Assembly (NCBI RefSeq): GCF_013408555.1 | Contig: NZ_JACBZN010000001.1 | Span: 434,001 to 498,000 of the forward strand | Direction of reading: 5' to 3' | DNA length: 64,000 nt | Source: Aeromicrobium tamlense | Lineage (GTDB): Bacteria > Actinomycetota > Actinomycetes > Propionibacteriales > Nocardioidaceae | Shown here: positions 25,923 through 35,510 of the stretch, one piece after another | How positions within the stretch are numbered: the stretch's first letter is position 1 | How the letters are laid out: every line of letters starts with the position of its first letter | Made by a program: the position numbers and the translations under genes | The notes under the pieces: generated by a model | Told to the model about the DNA's origin: nothing | Databases searched by the model: none | What the model saw: only the letters and a program-made list of their open reading frames with translations

Positions 25923-26775
25923 CTCCGGATCCCCCCGGATCGACGCCGAGAGCGACTTCATGCGGTCGCGTCGCCTGCAGACGCTGTCGGCGCTGGCGGC
26001 CCGCCTGCGCGGCGAGGGCGGTGAAGCCACGCGGGCGCTGTCGTTCGACGAGGTCGTCGACGCCCTCGGCCGACGCGGCGAGCGACGCCTCGGGCTGCAG
26101 CTGATCCCGCTCGACGCGATCATCGGCTCGGTCGACAAGGTGAAGGACTTCGACCGCCGCTTCCGGCCCACCTCCGACAAGAGCCGGGCGCGGTGGGAGC
26201 GCATCGCCCGTGCCAGCCGCGTCGGCGAGGAGATCCCGCCGATCGACGTCTACAAGCTGGGGGACTACTACTTCGTCCGCGACGGGCACCACCGCGTCTC
26301 CGTCGCCCGTGCCCTGCGGCTGCGCCTCATCGAGGCCGAGGTCACCGAGGTGCAGACCCTGCTCGAGCCGCGCGACATCGGCCGGCGCGACAGCCTCGAG
26401 CTCAAGCACTGGCGCAAGCTCTTCATCCAGCGCGTCCCGCTCCCGAGCACGGTCCGCGAGCGAGTCCGGGTCACCAAGCCCCACGGCTACGGCGTGCTCG
26501 CCGAGATGGTCGAGGCCTGGGCGGCTCGCACGATGATGGCCGAGGCGCAGCTGATGGACAAGAAGACGATGGCACAGCGCTGGATGGACGAGGAGTTCCT
26601 CCCCGTGCTCGAGCTCATCGAGGAGGCGGGCCTCCAGGGCGAGGACGAGACCGCCGGCGACGCCTACATGCGGGTCGCGGGGGAGCGGTACCGGCTGATC
26701 CGCGAGCACGCGTGGGACCGCGAGATCATGAAGCAGGTCGCCGCGGGAAAGAAGCGCGGCCGCAAGTCTCGATGA
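25915..26775 (+). CDS. ParB/Srx-fold nuclease-like protein
   Basis: A protein of 286 residues. The region EEIPPIDVYKLGDYYFVRDGHHRVSVARAL (described by its key part VRDGHHR, about 118-124) is the ParB/sulfiredoxin N-terminal fold with the nucleotide-binding xGxHR motif. No ParB helix-turn-helix domain follows; the rest is helical and basic (ends KKRGRKSR), so a role in chromosome segregation is not supported. It overlaps the phosphoesterase by 8 nt (ATGGCTGA), so the two are made together and may act together on nucleotides or DNA; that is inference. Confidence 0.75.
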   Translation: MADSGSPRIDAESDFMRSRRLQTLSALAARLRGEGGEATRALSFDEVVDALGRRGERRLGLQLIPLDAIIGSVDKVKDFDRRFRPTSDKSRARWERIARASRVGEEIPPIDVYKLGDYYFVRDGHHRVSVARALRLRLIEAEVTEVQTLLEPRDIGRRDSLELKHWRKLFIQRVPLPSTVRERVRVTKPHGYGVLAEMVEAWAARTMMAEAQLMDKKTMAQRWMDEEFLPVLELIEEAGLQGEDETAGDAYMRVAGERYRLIREHAWDREIMKQVAAGKKRGRKSR

Positions 26776-26806
26776 CTCACGGCCGCGCCTGCTGCTGATC
26801 TGCGGG

Positions 26807-27976
26807 TCAGGACCCGTGCGCCAGGTTCTCCCCGGACTGGGCGTCGAACACCTGGATCTTGCTGCTGTCGACGTACAGCTCGGCGCCCTCGCGGGCTCCC
26901 ACCTTCGACTCCGCGCTGAGGCGGGCGTTGATCTGCGTGCCCTCGCCGGCCATGTCCTGGCCGGTGTCCTTCGCGAGGTCGTCGAGGTCGGCGTTCGCCG
27001 CGCCACCCTGCACCGTGAAGTACGCGTAGACGTCCGAGCCCATCTGCTCGACCAGGTCGACGTCGACGTTGACCCGGGCGCCGGGGGCGTCCGCCGCGAC
27101 GAGTGAGGCGTCCTCGAAGTGCTCGGGGCGGATGCCCACGATGACGTCGCGGCTCGCGCTGCCCGAGCGCAGGGCTTCGCGGTAGGCGTCGGGGACCGGC
27201 AGCTCGCCGATCGCCGTCGAGAGCGACTCGCCCTCGATCGTCGCGGGCAGGAAGTTCATCGACGGGCTGCCGATGAAGCCGGCCACGAACAGGTTGTTCG
27301 GGTGGTCGTACAGCTCGGTGGGGGAGCCCACCTGCTGGATCTTGCCGGCGCGCATCACCACGACGCGGTCGCCCAGCGTCATCGCCTCGGTCTGGTCGTG
27401 GGTGACGTAGACCGTGGTGGTGCCGAGGGTCTTCTGGATGCGGGCCACCTGCGTGCGCATCTGCACGCGCAGCTTCGCGTCGAGGTTCGACAACGGCTCG
27501 TCCATGAGGAAGGCCTTCGGGCTGCGCACGATCGCGCGGCCCATCGCCACGCGCTGACGCTGGCCGCCGGAGAGGTTAGAGGGCTTGCGGTCGAGGTGCT
27601 GCTCGAGCTCGAGCATCTTCGCCGCCTCGTCGACCTTCTGCTTGATCGTGGACTTGTCCACGCCGGCCAGGGTCAGCGGGAACGCCATGTTCTCGTAGAC
27701 CGTCATGTGCGGGTAGAGCGCGTAGGACTGGAACACCATCGCGATGTCGCGGTCCTTCGGCGCCTTGTCGTTCACGACGGTGCCGTCGATCTTGAGGTCG
27801 CCGGTGGTGATGTCCTCCAGCCCCGCGATCATGTTCAGCGTCGTCGACTTCCCGCAGCCCGAGGGGCCGACCAGGATGATGAACTCGCCGTCGGCGATCT
27901 CGAGGTTGAAGTCCTCCACCGCGAGGGCTCCGTCGGGGTACCGCTTGACCACGTGGTCCAGGACGATTTCAGCCAT
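26807..27976 (-). CDS. Carbohydrate ABC transporter ATPase (UgpC/MsmX/MalK type)
   Basis: A protein of 389 residues that energises the two permeases just upstream. Walker A GPSGCGKSTTLN (about 37-48), signature LSGGQRQRVAMGRA, Walker B AFLMDEPLSNLD and switch His VYVTHDQTEAM. A C-terminal TOBE/OB extension (about 240-389) is typical of the sugar-importing subfamily, whose ATPase is often shared among several importers. The ATG at 27976 follows a GAAAGGAAAC. Last gene of the alpha-glucoside cluster, converging on the ParB-like gene. Confidence 0.93.
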   Translation of the reverse strand: MAEIVLDHVVKRYPDGALAVEDFNLEIADGEFIILVGPSGCGKSTTLNMIAGLEDITTGDLKIDGTVVNDKAPKDRDIAMVFQSYALYPHMTVYENMAFPLTLAGVDKSTIKQKVDEAAKMLELEQHLDRKPSNLSGGQRQRVAMGRAIVRSPKAFLMDEPLSNLDAKLRVQMRTQVARIQKTLGTTTVYVTHDQTEAMTLGDRVVVMRAGKIQQVGSPTELYDHPNNLFVAGFIGSPSMNFLPATIEGESLSTAIGELPVPDAYREALRSGSASRDVIVGIRPEHFEDASLVAADAPGARVNVDVDLVEQMGSDVYAYFTVQGGAANADLDDLAKDTGQDMAGEGTQINARLSAESKVGAREGAELYVDSSKIQVFDAQSGENLAHGS

Positions 27977-27987
27977 GATGTTTCCTT

Positions 27988-28827
27988 TCAGCCCTTGACG
28001 GCGCCGCTGGTGAGGCCGGCAACGATCCGGCGCTGGAAGAAGAGGACGAAGATGACGATCGGGATGGTGATGACCACCGCGGCCGCGGCGATCGACTGCG
28101 TGGGCTTCTCGAACGTCGTGGCGCCGGTGAAGTAGCTCAGGGCCGCCGGCACGGTGCGGGAGCGCTCGCTGGAGGTCAGCGAGATCGCGAAGAGGAAGTC
28201 GTTCCAGCACGAGATGAACACCAGGATCGCGGTCGTGAAGACCCCGGGCATCGCGAGCGGGGCGATGACCTTGCGGAACGCCTGGTAGGGCGTCGCGCCG
28301 TCCATCTTGGCGGCCTTCTCCAGCTCCCAGGGGATCTCGCGGAAGAAGGCGCTCAACGTGTAGATCGCCAGCGGGAGGGCGAACGTGATGTAGGGGATGA
28401 TCAGGCCGAGCCACGTGTCGAACAGGCCGATCCCGGTGAGGATCTTGAACAGCGGCGTGACCAGGGCGATCTGCGGGAACATCGCGATCATCAGCGACGC
28501 GCCGACCACGAACTTCTTGCCCGGGAAGTCCAGGCGCGCCACCGCGTAGGCGGCCATCGTGCCCACCACGATCGCCACGAACGTGGAGATCAGACAGATG
28601 CCGATCGAGTTGATCAGGGCCCGGGTGAAGCTGTCGTTCTGGAAGATCGCCTCGTAGTGCTCGCCCGTGATCTGGCTGGGCAGGAAGCGGCCGTCGTTGA
28701 GGGTCGCGTCGGGCTTGAGCGACAGCGAGATGATCCAGATGACGGGGATGAACGCGTAGAGCAGGACGATGGCGTTGACGCCCCACCAGATCGCCTTGCT
28801 CTTCGGCGTCTCGACTGCGGTGCTCAT
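27988..28827 (-). CDS. Carbohydrate ABC transporter permease (MalG-like)
   Basis: A protein of 279 residues with six predicted transmembrane helices. The EAA loop that contacts the ATPase is [18 protein letters not shown] (about 168-185), followed by IAPLAMPG. Length and lack of an N-terminal extension are those of MalG-type subunits. It lies 4 nt after the partner permease and 11 nt before the ATPase gene. Confidence 0.93.
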   Translation of the reverse strand: MSTAVETPKSKAIWWGVNAIVLLYAFIPVIWIISLSLKPDATLNDGRFLPSQITGEHYEAIFQNDSFTRALINSIGICLISTFVAIVVGTMAAYAVARLDFPGKKFVVGASLMIAMFPQIALVTPLFKILTGIGLFDTWLGLIIPYITFALPLAIYTLSAFFREIPWELEKAAKMDGATPYQAFRKVIAPLAMPGVFTTAILVFISCWNDFLFAISLTSSERSRTVPAALSYFTGATTFEKPTQSIAAAAVVITIPIVIFVLFFQRRIVAGLTSGAVKG

Positions 28828-28831
28828 GACG

Positions 28832-29755
28832 TCACCTCTTCCCTTCGTCGGAGCCTGGTGCCGCTGCGCCGAACAGCTTCACGAAGATGATCGCGATGAT
28901 GGCGATGGTGATGAAGATCAGCACCGACATCGTCGAGCCGATGCCGAGGTTGAGCCCTCGGATCAGGTTGTTGTAGGCCACGATCGAGACGCTGGACGTG
29001 TCGTTCGCGCCGCTGGTGAGGATGTAGATGTTGTCGAACACGCGGAAGGCGTCGAGGGTGCGGAAGAGGACCGCCACCAGGATCGACGGCTTGATCAGCG
29101 GGACCGTCACCTTCCAGAAGCGCTGCCACGGCGAGGCGCCGTCCATCGACGCCGCCTTCATGAGGTCCTCGGGGACGAGCGCCAGGCCGGCCATGAGCAG
29201 CAGGGCCATGAAGGGGATGGTCTTCCAGACCTCGGCCAGGACGATGATCCAGAACGAGCTCCACTGGCCGGTGAGCGGAGCGCTGTCGCCGGCGAGCCAG
29301 CCGATGTCCTGGCTCCAGGCGAAGCGCCAGCTGAACGCGGCGACGACGGTGACGATCGCGTACGGCACCAGGGCCGAGGTCCGCACCAGGCCGCGGCCCA
29401 CGATCGTGCGGTGCATGACGATCGCCAGGCCCATGCCGAGCGCCAGCTCGAACGCCACGCTGACCACCGTCAGCAGGAGGGTGAAGCCGAACGCCTGCCA
29501 CCAGATGTCGCTGGTCAGCACCGTGACGTAGTTGTCGAGGCCGACGAACTCGTTGTCGTCCGGTGTGCGCAGGTCGGCGCGGAACAGCGAGAGGTAGATC
29601 GCGTACGCGATCGGGTAGGCCGTGACCGCGATCATGAGGATCACGGCGGGCGCCACGAGCATCAGGCCCAAGCGGCGCTCGGCCTTCTTGCCCTCGCTGT
29701 GCCGCTGCCGCGCGATCTCCGCGCTGTCGTCCTCCACCTTGTCCAGAACGCTCAT
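28832..29755 (-). CDS. Carbohydrate ABC transporter permease (MalF-like)
   Basis: A protein of 307 residues with six predicted helices after a charged 30-residue N-terminus. EAA loop: [18 protein letters not shown] (about 206-223). Forms a heterodimer with the MalG-like subunit. Its ATG overlaps the stop of the solute-binding gene by 4 nt, so the two are translationally coupled. Confidence 0.93.
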   Translation of the reverse strand: MSVLDKVEDDSAEIARQRHSEGKKAERRLGLMLVAPAVILMIAVTAYPIAYAIYLSLFRADLRTPDDNEFVGLDNYVTVLTSDIWWQAFGFTLLLTVVSVAFELALGMGLAIVMHRTIVGRGLVRTSALVPYAIVTVVAAFSWRFAWSQDIGWLAGDSAPLTGQWSSFWIIVLAEVWKTIPFMALLLMAGLALVPEDLMKAASMDGASPWQRFWKVTVPLIKPSILVAVLFRTLDAFRVFDNIYILTSGANDTSSVSIVAYNNLIRGLNLGIGSTMSVLIFITIAIIAIIFVKLFGAAAPGSDEGKR

Positions 29756-31044
29756 GGCAGGATCCCCTTCCCTTCGATGGCGTCATTGATCGAGGAGTCG
29801 AGCTCCTTCGTCGTCTCCTCGGGCTTGATGCTCGAGGGCGGCGAGAGCGTGGACGAGATGATCGTCGAGATGTTCTGGTAGACCGGCGAGATCGGTCGAG
29901 AGCTGGCGGTGTTCAGGGCGGAGAGGAGCACCTCGCCCTGCGGGTAGGCCTCCTTGAACTCCGGGTCCTCGAACACCGTCTCGTCGACCGGGGGCTCACC
30001 GGCGGTCAGCGAGTGCTTGAGCTGGTTCTCCGGCGACCGCAGGCACATCGCGGCGTCGAAGGACTCCTTCGGGTGCTCGCTGAACTTGCTGATCGCGAAG
30101 TTCATGCCACCGACCGTGACCTTGGAGGGCTCGCCCTCGACGGTGGACGGGAATGTCGTGAAGGCCAGGTCCTTGGCGATGTCCGGGTTGGCCTCGCGCA
30201 TCGCGCTCAGCACGTACGGCCAGTTGAGGCTGAACGCCGACTGGCCGTTCTGCAGCTGCGCGAAGACCTCGGGCTCCTGCGAGTTCGACAGCGACCGGTT
30301 CGCCAGGCCCGACGTGGCCAGCTTGTTCAGCAGCTCGAGCGACTGGGTGGTCTTGTCGTCGATGGTGGTCTCGGTGCTGTCCTCGTTGACGATCGTGCCG
30401 CCGTACGACGACAGGATCGTGTTGAAGCCGACCACGAGACCCTCGTAGCGGGCTCCGGTGAAGCCGATCTCGTACGGATCGCCGGCGTCCTTGAGCTCCT
30501 GGGCCATCTCGAACATCTCGTCCCACGTCTCCGGCGGCTTGCCGTCGCCGACCTTGTCGACGAGGGACTTGCGGTACCACATGAGCTGGGCGTTGGTGTG
30601 CTTCGGAATCGCGTACAGCTTGTCCTTCCAGGTGGCCGTCTCCAGCGGCACCTCGAGGGTGTTCTCCGAGGCCTGGGCGGCCTGCTCGTCGGTGAGCGGC
30701 AGGATCCAGCCGGCCTCGGCGAACTCGGCGGTCCAGACCACGTCCATGCCGATGAGGTCCATGCCGGTGTCGCCGGCGGCGAGGCGCCGGACCATCTGCT
30801 CGCGCTGTCCGTCGGCGTCGCTGGGTACGAGGTTGCCGACGATCTCGTACGCGCCGTCGGCCTGCTCGTTGCAGCCGTCGATCAGATCCTGGAACCCCGT
30901 GGCGGACGCGCCACCGAAGAGGTTGATGGTGGGGACCCCGCCGTCGTCACTGCCGGCGCAGGCGGCCAGTGACGCGATGAGCGTCGCAGCCGCGGCCAGG
31001 CCGACGGATCGGCGGGTCTTCCTCGATCGCCTTGTCACGTGCAC
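29752..31044 (-). CDS. Extracellular solute-binding lipoprotein, sugar type
   Basis: A protein of 430 residues. The signal peptide (TRRSRKTRRSVGLAAAATLIASLAAC) ends in a lipobox LAAC, so the mature protein is lipid-anchored at Cys. The body is a type 1 (MalE-like) periplasmic-binding fold: DLIGMDVVWTAEFAEAGWI, MWYRKSL, FSLNWPYVLSAM. Next to a GH13 alpha-glucosidase, the substrate is likely an alpha-glucoside such as maltose, trehalose or isomaltose. GTG 31044 is chosen because GGGGGAAGG is 7 nt upstream; GTG 31047 or 31038 are close alternatives. Confidence 0.9.
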   Translation of the reverse strand: MHVTRRSRKTRRSVGLAAAATLIASLAACAGSDDGGVPTINLFGGASATGFQDLIDGCNEQADGAYEIVGNLVPSDADGQREQMVRRLAAGDTGMDLIGMDVVWTAEFAEAGWILPLTDEQAAQASENTLEVPLETATWKDKLYAIPKHTNAQLMWYRKSLVDKVGDGKPPETWDEMFEMAQELKDAGDPYEIGFTGARYEGLVVGFNTILSSYGGTIVNEDSTETTIDDKTTQSLELLNKLATSGLANRSLSNSQEPEVFAQLQNGQSAFSLNWPYVLSAMREANPDIAKDLAFTTFPSTVEGEPSKVTVGGMNFAISKFSEHPKESFDAAMCLRSPENQLKHSLTAGEPPVDETVFEDPEFKEAYPQGEVLLSALNTASSRPISPVYQNISTIISSTLSPPSSIKPEETTKELDSSINDAIEGKGILP

Positions 31045-31090
31045 CACCCGACCTTCCCCCGAGACCATGCGGCGTGCGACTCGAAGAAAT

Positions 31091-31104
31091 GTGACGCCGC
31101 TCAC
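31091..31104. promoter_or_regulatory. Crp/GlxR-type dyad
   Basis: TGTGA-CGCCGC-TCACA, a full match to TGTGA-N6-TCACA, in the 112-nt gap between the GH13 gene and the solute-binding gene. It suggests catabolite control of the uptake genes. Confidence 0.6.
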
Positions 31105-31156
31105 ACGAAACTACGGCGGGCGGACGAACGCCGCAAGTCAGGCGGCGCCGGGTGGC

Positions 31157-32833
31157 TCAGCCGGGCGCGATCCAGGCGGTGGTGTCGCCGGGCAGGCGGT
31201 GACCGTCGAGCGGGCCGCTGACCGACAGCAGCTCACCGTGCGGGAGGTCCAGCGGCGCGGCACCGAAGTTCGTGACGACCTGCACCCGGCGCCCGCCGGA
31301 GCCCGTCACGGTGAACGCCAGCACGTCGTCGCCGGCCTCCTGCCAGTGCAGCTCGCCCCGGCCCAGGCCGTACTTGCGCCGCACGGCCAGCAGTCGCCTG
31401 TAGAGCTCGAGCGTGCTGCCGGCGACGCCGTCCTGGCGGTTGGGCGCGAGGTCGCCGTAGACCTCGGGCTGGGGCAGCCAGCTCTTGCCCGTGGGGCTGA
31501 ACCCGAAGGCGGGCTGGTCGGCGTGCCACGGCACCGGCACGCGGCAGCCGTCGCGGCCCACGTCCTCGCCGTTCGTGCGAACGAAGGTGGGGTCCTGGCG
31601 GACCTCGGGGGGCAGGGTGGTCGCCTCGGGCAGGCCGAGCTCCTCGCCCTGGTAGAGGTACGCCGAGCCGGGCAGCGCGAGCATCACCGAGGTGGCTGCG
31701 CGGGCGCGGCGCAGGCCCAGCTCGTTGTCGGGCTGCGGGTGGTCGGGGCCGATGCCGAGCACGCGGGTGGCGCGCTCGATGTCGTAGGACAGGCGCGAGG
31801 CGTGCCGCGGGACGTCGTGGTTGGACAGCACCCAGGTCTGGGGCGCGCCCACGGCCGCGGTGGCCTCGAGGCCGCGGGTGATGGCCTCGCGCTGCTCGCG
31901 CGCCCGCCACGGGGTCATGAGGTAGCCGAAGTTGAACGACTGGTGCAGCTCGTCGGGACGGACGTAGCGCGCCAGCGCCTCGTCGGGGATGACCCACGCC
32001 TCCGCGACGAGGATGCGGTCGGCGTCCTGGCCCTCGACGCGGTACTCGTCCACGACGCGTCGCCAGTCGCGGTAGACCTCGTGCACGGCCGGCTTGTCCC
32101 ACATCGGCTGGTGGCCCGTGGGGTGGATCGCGAGGTCGTAGTCCTCGGGGGAGTCGGGCAGGCCCTCCTCCTTGTGCAGGCCGTGGGCCACGTCGATGCG
32201 GAAGCCGTCGACGCCCCGGTCGAGCCAGAAGCGCAGGATCGAGCGGAACTCCTCCTGGACCTCGGGGTTGTTCCACTCGAAGTCGGGCTGGCTGGGGTCG
32301 AACAGGTGCAGGTACCACTGGCCGGGGGTGCCGTCGGGGTTCGTGGTGCGGGTCCACGCCGAGCCGCCGAAGTTGCTCTGCCAGTTGTTCGGCGGGAGAT
32401 CGCCGTTCTCGCCCGCGCCGTCGCGGAAGATGTAGCGGCCGCGCTCGGCGCTGCCGGGCTCGGCGGCCAGCGCCGCCTGGAACCACACGTGCTGGTCCGA
32501 CGAGTGGTTGGGCACGAGGTCGACGATGACGCGCAGGCCGAGCTCGTGGGCACGCGCCGCGAGGGCGTCGAAGTCCTCGAGCGTGCCGAAGAGCGGATCG
32601 ACGTCGCGGTAGTCGGCGACGTCGTAGCCCGCGTCGTTCTGCGGGCTGGTGTAGAACGGCGACAGCCACACGGCGTCCACCCCCAGCGCGACCAGGTGGT
32701 CCAGGTGCGCGGTGATGCCCGGCAGGTCGCCGATGCCGTCGCCGTCCGCGTCCGCCCAGGACCGCGGGTACACCTGGTAGATCACGGCGTCCCGCCACCA
32801 GGCGGGGGTGGTGGTGTGCGTGCTGTCGACCAT
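31157..32833 (-). CDS. GH13 alpha-glucosidase/oligo-1,6-glucosidase
   Basis: A protein of 558 residues of glycoside hydrolase family 13. (Beta/alpha)8 motifs: region I DLVPNHSSDQH, region II GFRIDVAHGL (nucleophile Asp), region III ILVAEAWV (acid/base Glu), region IV VLSNHDVPRH (transition-state Asp). The N-terminus WWRDAVIYQVYPRSWADADGDGIGDL is that of exo-acting alpha-glucosidases, and no signal peptide is present, so it hydrolyses imported alpha-glucosides in the cytoplasm. AAGGAG lies 6 nt before the ATG. It precedes the ABC importer genes by 112 nt on the same strand. Confidence 0.92.
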   Translation of the reverse strand: MVDSTHTTTPAWWRDAVIYQVYPRSWADADGDGIGDLPGITAHLDHLVALGVDAVWLSPFYTSPQNDAGYDVADYRDVDPLFGTLEDFDALAARAHELGLRVIVDLVPNHSSDQHVWFQAALAAEPGSAERGRYIFRDGAGENGDLPPNNWQSNFGGSAWTRTTNPDGTPGQWYLHLFDPSQPDFEWNNPEVQEEFRSILRFWLDRGVDGFRIDVAHGLHKEEGLPDSPEDYDLAIHPTGHQPMWDKPAVHEVYRDWRRVVDEYRVEGQDADRILVAEAWVIPDEALARYVRPDELHQSFNFGYLMTPWRAREQREAITRGLEATAAVGAPQTWVLSNHDVPRHASRLSYDIERATRVLGIGPDHPQPDNELGLRRARAATSVMLALPGSAYLYQGEELGLPEATTLPPEVRQDPTFVRTNGEDVGRDGCRVPVPWHADQPAFGFSPTGKSWLPQPEVYGDLAPNRQDGVAGSTLELYRRLLAVRRKYGLGRGELHWQEAGDDVLAFTVTGSGGRRVQVVTNFGAAPLDLPHGELLSVSGPLDGHRLPGDTTAWIAPG

Positions 32834-32859
32834 GGGAACTCCTTGGCGCGCGCGGAGGA

Positions 32860-32865
32860 TAGGTT
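32860..32865 (+). promoter_or_regulatory. -10 box (TAGGTT), leaderless, ndk
   Basis: TAGGTT ends 6 nt before the ndk ATG at 32872. Confidence 0.5.
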
Positions 32866-32871
32866 GGGCAC

Positions 32872-33279
32872 ATGACGCAGCGCACGCTTGTTCTCATCAA
32901 ACCCGATGCCGTGGCCCGGGGCCTCGTGGGGGCCGTGCTCTCGCGGTACGAGACCAAGGGACTGCGCATCGTCGCGATGGAGCACCGCTCGATCGACGCC
33001 GACATGGCAGACGCCCATTACGCCGAGCACACCGAGCAGCCCTGGTACCCGCCGCTGCGGGCCTTCGCCACCTCCGGACCGCTCGTGTCGCTGGTCCTCG
33101 AGGGCGACGAGGCGATCGAGGTCGTGCGCGCCCTGAACGGCGCCACCGACGGCCGCAAGGCCGCGCCCGGCACGGTGCGCGGCGACTTCTCGCTGTCCAA
33201 CCGCGAGAACCTCGTGCACGCGTCCGACTCCCCGGAGTCGGCCGAGCGCGAGATCTCCCTCTGGTTCCCGGAGCTGTGA
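32872..33279 (+). CDS. ndk: Nucleoside-diphosphate kinase
   Basis: Balances (d)NTP pools by phosphate transfer through a phosphohistidine; 135 residues, normal length. LVLIKPDAVARGLVG at the N-terminus binds nucleotide. The active-site His (about 116) is in NLVHASDSPESAERE. In mycobacteria ndkA follows folC and Rv2446c; here the sugar-uptake cluster and two other genes lie between. Confidence 0.97.
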   Translation: MTQRTLVLIKPDAVARGLVGAVLSRYETKGLRIVAMEHRSIDADMADAHYAEHTEQPWYPPLRAFATSGPLVSLVLEGDEAIEVVRALNGATDGRKAAPGTVRGDFSLSNRENLVHASDSPESAEREISLWFPEL

Positions 33280-33283
33280 CTCC

Positions 33284-34063
33284 GTGGGCGGGCGCTCGTT
33301 GATCCAGGCCTGTCTCAACGGCGCGCGCCCTCCGGCCGCGCACCCCGCCCTGCCCGTCACCCCCGTCCAGCTCGCCTCCGACATCGTCCGTGCGGTCGAG
33401 GCGGGCGCCGACTGCATCCACCTGCACCCGAAGGACGTCGACGGACTCGACACCCTCGACGCCGACGCGGTCGACGCGGTGATGACCGCGGTGCGCTTCG
33501 TGTCCCCGTCGGTGCCGATCGGCGTCACCACGGGCGCCTGGGCGCTGCCCGACCCCGCCGCCCGCGTCGAGGCGATCCGCCGCTGGACCGTCCTGCCCGA
33601 CCTCGCCTCGGTGAACTGGCACGAGACCGGCTCCGAGGCCGTGGCCGCCGCCGTGCTCGAGCACGGCATCGGCATCGAGGCCGGACTGTGGAGCCTCGAC
33701 GCCGTCGAGGCGTGGGCGCAGTCCCCGTTGCGTGGCGACGTGGCGCGCGTGCTGATCGAGCTGCCCGAGGGGATCGGCGAGACCGAGCTGGTGATCCTCG
33801 CCCAGGACATGCTCGAGGCGGTGCGGGCCGTCGACCCGCGGGTGCCGGTGCTGCTGCACGGCGAGGCCCGCTCCGCGTGGCCGGCCCTGCGTCACGCGGT
33901 CGCGCTCGGGCTGGAGACCCGCATCGGACTCGAGGACACCCTGCGGCTGCCCGACGGCAGCACGACACCCGACAACGCCGCGCTCGTGCGCGCGGCCCGC
34001 GAGCTGGCCGACCGGCACACGATCCCCGTGGGACTGCCCGAGGAGGACGTCCCGCTGGCCTGA
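33284..34063 (+). CDS. BKACE-family (DUF849) beta-keto acid cleavage enzyme
   Basis: A TIM-barrel protein of 259 residues. IQACLNGARPPAAHPALPVTP at the N-terminus and ADCIHLHPKD (zinc-binding HxH) are hallmarks; LPDLASVNWHETGSE and VLLHGEARSAW continue the barrel. The family condenses a beta-keto acid with acetyl-CoA to give acetoacetate and a new acyl-CoA, with 3-keto-5-aminohexanoate (lysine fermentation) as the type substrate. This member is shorter than typical 280-300-residue enzymes, and no lysine-degradation genes are near, so substrate is open. It starts 4 nt after ndk. Confidence 0.82.
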   Translation: MGGRSLIQACLNGARPPAAHPALPVTPVQLASDIVRAVEAGADCIHLHPKDVDGLDTLDADAVDAVMTAVRFVSPSVPIGVTTGAWALPDPAARVEAIRRWTVLPDLASVNWHETGSEAVAAAVLEHGIGIEAGLWSLDAVEAWAQSPLRGDVARVLIELPEGIGETELVILAQDMLEAVRAVDPRVPVLLHGEARSAWPALRHAVALGLETRIGLEDTLRLPDGSTTPDNAALVRAARELADRHTIPVGLPEEDVPLA

Positions 34064-34069
34064 GTCTCC

Positions 34070-35503
34070 TCAGCCCTGCTCGAGCAGCTCTCCGTCGAGC
34101 CACGCGACGCGGCGCTCCAGCCAGCGATGCAGCAGCTCGACCTCGTTCCGCCAGCCCTCGCCGGGCTCCACCGCGGGGTCCTCGTTGGCGAAGACGAACG
34201 TCTCGGGGTCGCTGTCGAGGGGGCTCGCCGCGATCGGCAGTCCGGGACCGTCGACCTCGGGTGGGCTGAAGTTGTCCACCGCGTCGTCCTCGATCACGGC
34301 GGCCCGCTCGTCGACGAAGTCGCCGATCGTGCCGAGGTCTTCGGACACCTCGCTCCACCGCTGCGCCACGTGCTCCGCGAACTCCGGGTCTGACATCAGC
34401 ACGTTGTAGTAGTGGCCCTGCCGCTGGTTCCACACCTGCGTGGGGGAGAAGGCGCGCCGCCACGCGGGGTCGTCGCTGATCCCGTACCAGGACCGCTGCA
34501 GCCACCAGCCCTTCGGATGGTCGAGGCGCCAGGAGCCGTTCTTGCGGTTGCCCTGCGAGGCGGTGAAGTCCCACGGCGGTCCCATCGCGAGGGTGTCGTC
34601 GCCGCGCAGCACGAAGTGGACGTCGTCCTGCAGGGGGCTGCCCAGGTTCTTGGTCAGCTCGTTCACGAGGTACCAGTCGGCGAACGAGTCGAGGTCGAGC
34701 CGGTCGCGGTAGCCGTTGTCCGGGAACGCCGGGTCGTACAGGAGGTCCTCGATCTCCTGGAAGCGCGCGGCGACCTCCTGGCGGTCGGCTGCGGAGCCCT
34801 CGTCGAGGTACACACGCAGGCCCCGCTCGGTGCGGAACCGGGGCCGGTCCGCGAGGTCGCGGGCGTCGGCCAGCAGCAGCTCGTCGGCGGCGGCGATCTC
34901 GATGCGACCGTCCTGGACGGTGGGGCGCTCGCCGAGCAGGTACAGGCCGCACGCGGTGCCGTTGATCTCGAGGTTCGCCGGCACGAGCCGCGGCACCCAG
35001 TCGAGACCGATCCGGCGGGCGATCTCCATCGCGGTGGCGCTGCGCAGCAGCGACCGGTCGGCGAACTCGTCCAGGAGGACCCAGTCGCGCGAGGCGGGCA
35101 GGCCCAGGACGGAGGCGACCTCGGAGAGCTCGAGGTCGTAGGGGCGCTTGAGGCTGTTGAAGGGATTCGCCGTCTCGGTCACGGAGACGGCGGCGGAGAG
35201 CTCCTGGCGCTCGTGCCCGGGCGCCGTGATCGCGAGCTCGACGTCGGTGGGGTCCGTGACGCTCGTGACGAGGTCGTGGCACGGTGCGGCCGGCTCGGTC
35301 GCGAAGTCGTCGGTCGGCACTGTGAGCCGCACGGTGGCGACGCCGTCGACCTCGACCTCCGGCTGCACGGTCGCGGACGTGGAGGGCTCGTTCCCGCCGT
35401 CGGCGTCTGGAGCGGAGCGCAGGTTGACCGCGATCACGAGCGCCATCAGCCCCAGCAGCGCGAGGGACACCACTGCCACCGAGACCGCCCGAGTCCTGCT
35501 CAT
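34070..35503 (-). CDS. CotH-family atypical kinase, membrane-anchored
   Basis: A protein of 477 residues. One N-terminal transmembrane helix (about 7-27), then an extracytoplasmic beta region rich in Thr/Val, then a CotH domain (about 120-430): KRPYDLEL, FADRSLLRSATAMEIAR, a GTACGLYLLGE strand, and MGPPWDFTASQG in place of the usual GPxWDFD/DWD metal loop. CotH proteins of Bacillus are secreted protein kinases. The Asp after Phe is replaced by Thr here while the preceding Asp is kept, so activity is uncertain. TAGGGT 7 nt upstream sets ATG 35503 as start. Confidence 0.8.
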   Translation of the reverse strand: MSRTRAVSVAVVSLALLGLMALVIAVNLRSAPDADGGNEPSTSATVQPEVEVDGVATVRLTVPTDDFATEPAAPCHDLVTSVTDPTDVELAITAPGHERQELSAAVSVTETANPFNSLKRPYDLELSEVASVLGLPASRDWVLLDEFADRSLLRSATAMEIARRIGLDWVPRLVPANLEINGTACGLYLLGERPTVQDGRIEIAAADELLLADARDLADRPRFRTERGLRVYLDEGSAADRQEVAARFQEIEDLLYDPAFPDNGYRDRLDLDSFADWYLVNELTKNLGSPLQDDVHFVLRGDDTLAMGPPWDFTASQGNRKNGSWRLDHPKGWWLQRSWYGISDDPAWRRAFSPTQVWNQRQGHYYNVLMSDPEFAEHVAQRWSEVSEDLGTIGDFVDERAAVIEDDAVDNFSPPEVDGPGLPIAASPLDSDPETFVFANEDPAVEPGEGWRNEVELLHRWLERRVAWLDGELLEQG

Positions 35504-35510
35504 GGACGAA

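Noticed and set aside
26755..26816. Short inverted repeats between the ParB-like gene and the ABC ATPase gene as a terminator
   Set aside because: Stems are 6-8 bp with loops of 2 or 17 nt and overlap coding sequence at both ends; weak compared with the clear hairpins elsewhere.
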